Source: JBHIDJ01 sp046760105 (GTDB lineage: Bacteria > Pseudomonadota > Gammaproteobacteria > Acidiferrobacterales > SPGG2). From it: DNA of 7,923 bases. The position numbers and the translations under genes were made by a program. The stretch lies in assembly GCA_046760105.1 (NCBI GenBank), contig JBHIDJ010000132.1, forward strand, positions 1-7,923, written 5' to 3'. Below are positions 7,907 through 7,923 of the stretch, in pieces (within the stretch, counting starts at the first letter, position 1; each line of letters opens with the position of its first letter). The notes under the pieces are model-generated. The model was given only the letters and a program-made list of their open reading frames with translations. It did no database searches and was not told the origin of the DNA.

Positions 7907-7923
7907 TTGGGTCCTACCCGGGA

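Noticed and set aside
7909..7922. GGGT-CCT-ACCC stem and CCCGGG palindrome after the kinase stop codon
   Set aside because: The stem is only 4 bp and the window ends before any T-run could be seen, so a terminator cannot be supported.

Overview
The window looks like a proteobacterial chromosome segment. It carries a full-length sigma-70 (RpoD-type) factor close to the gamma/betaproteobacterial pattern, together with a tandem universal stress protein, an APC-family amino-acid permease, a fused phosphotransferase-like/P-loop kinase and a HypE/PurM-fold protein. A leftover piece of an archaeal-type S-adenosylmethionine synthetase fits a chemolithotrophic or denitrifying gamma- or betaproteobacterium, but that assignment is inference. 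No rRNA, tRNA, insertion sequence or CRISPR array was seen.

Layout: (1) 1-941, minus strand: an AIR-synthase-fold protein cut off by the window's left edge. (2) 942-1292: a divergent intergenic region with a long hairpin, a perfect FNR-type box, a matching -10 and a structured leader. (3) 1293-2501, plus: the permease. (4) 2502-2745: a convergent gap holding a second perfect FNR-type box plus -10, with no conventional gene behind it; this is a candidate small RNA. (5) 2746-3579, minus: the two-domain universal stress protein, with a third box upstream. (6) 3778-5583, minus: an RpoD-type sigma factor outside the usual rpsU-dnaG-rpoD setting. (7) 5584-5904: no recognisable gene. (8) 5905-6201, minus: a 5'-truncated C-terminal remnant of archaeal-type AdoMet synthetase. 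(9) 6212-6225: a fourth box, at the broken edge of that remnant, facing (10) 6326-7906, plus: the phosphotransferase-like/AAA kinase fusion.

The strongest pattern is regulatory. Four 14-bp sites of the form TTGAY-N4-RTCAA all lie between genes. Each has a plausible -10 about 21-23 bases away on one side only, the geometry of class II FNR/ANR/DNR activation (centre near -41.5). They point at the permease, the convergent gap, the stress protein and the kinase fusion. The locus therefore reads as a small low-oxygen or nitric-oxide-responsive cluster, possibly including an FnrS-like small RNA, beside a divergent RpoD homologue. All regulatory assignments come from sequence pattern only.
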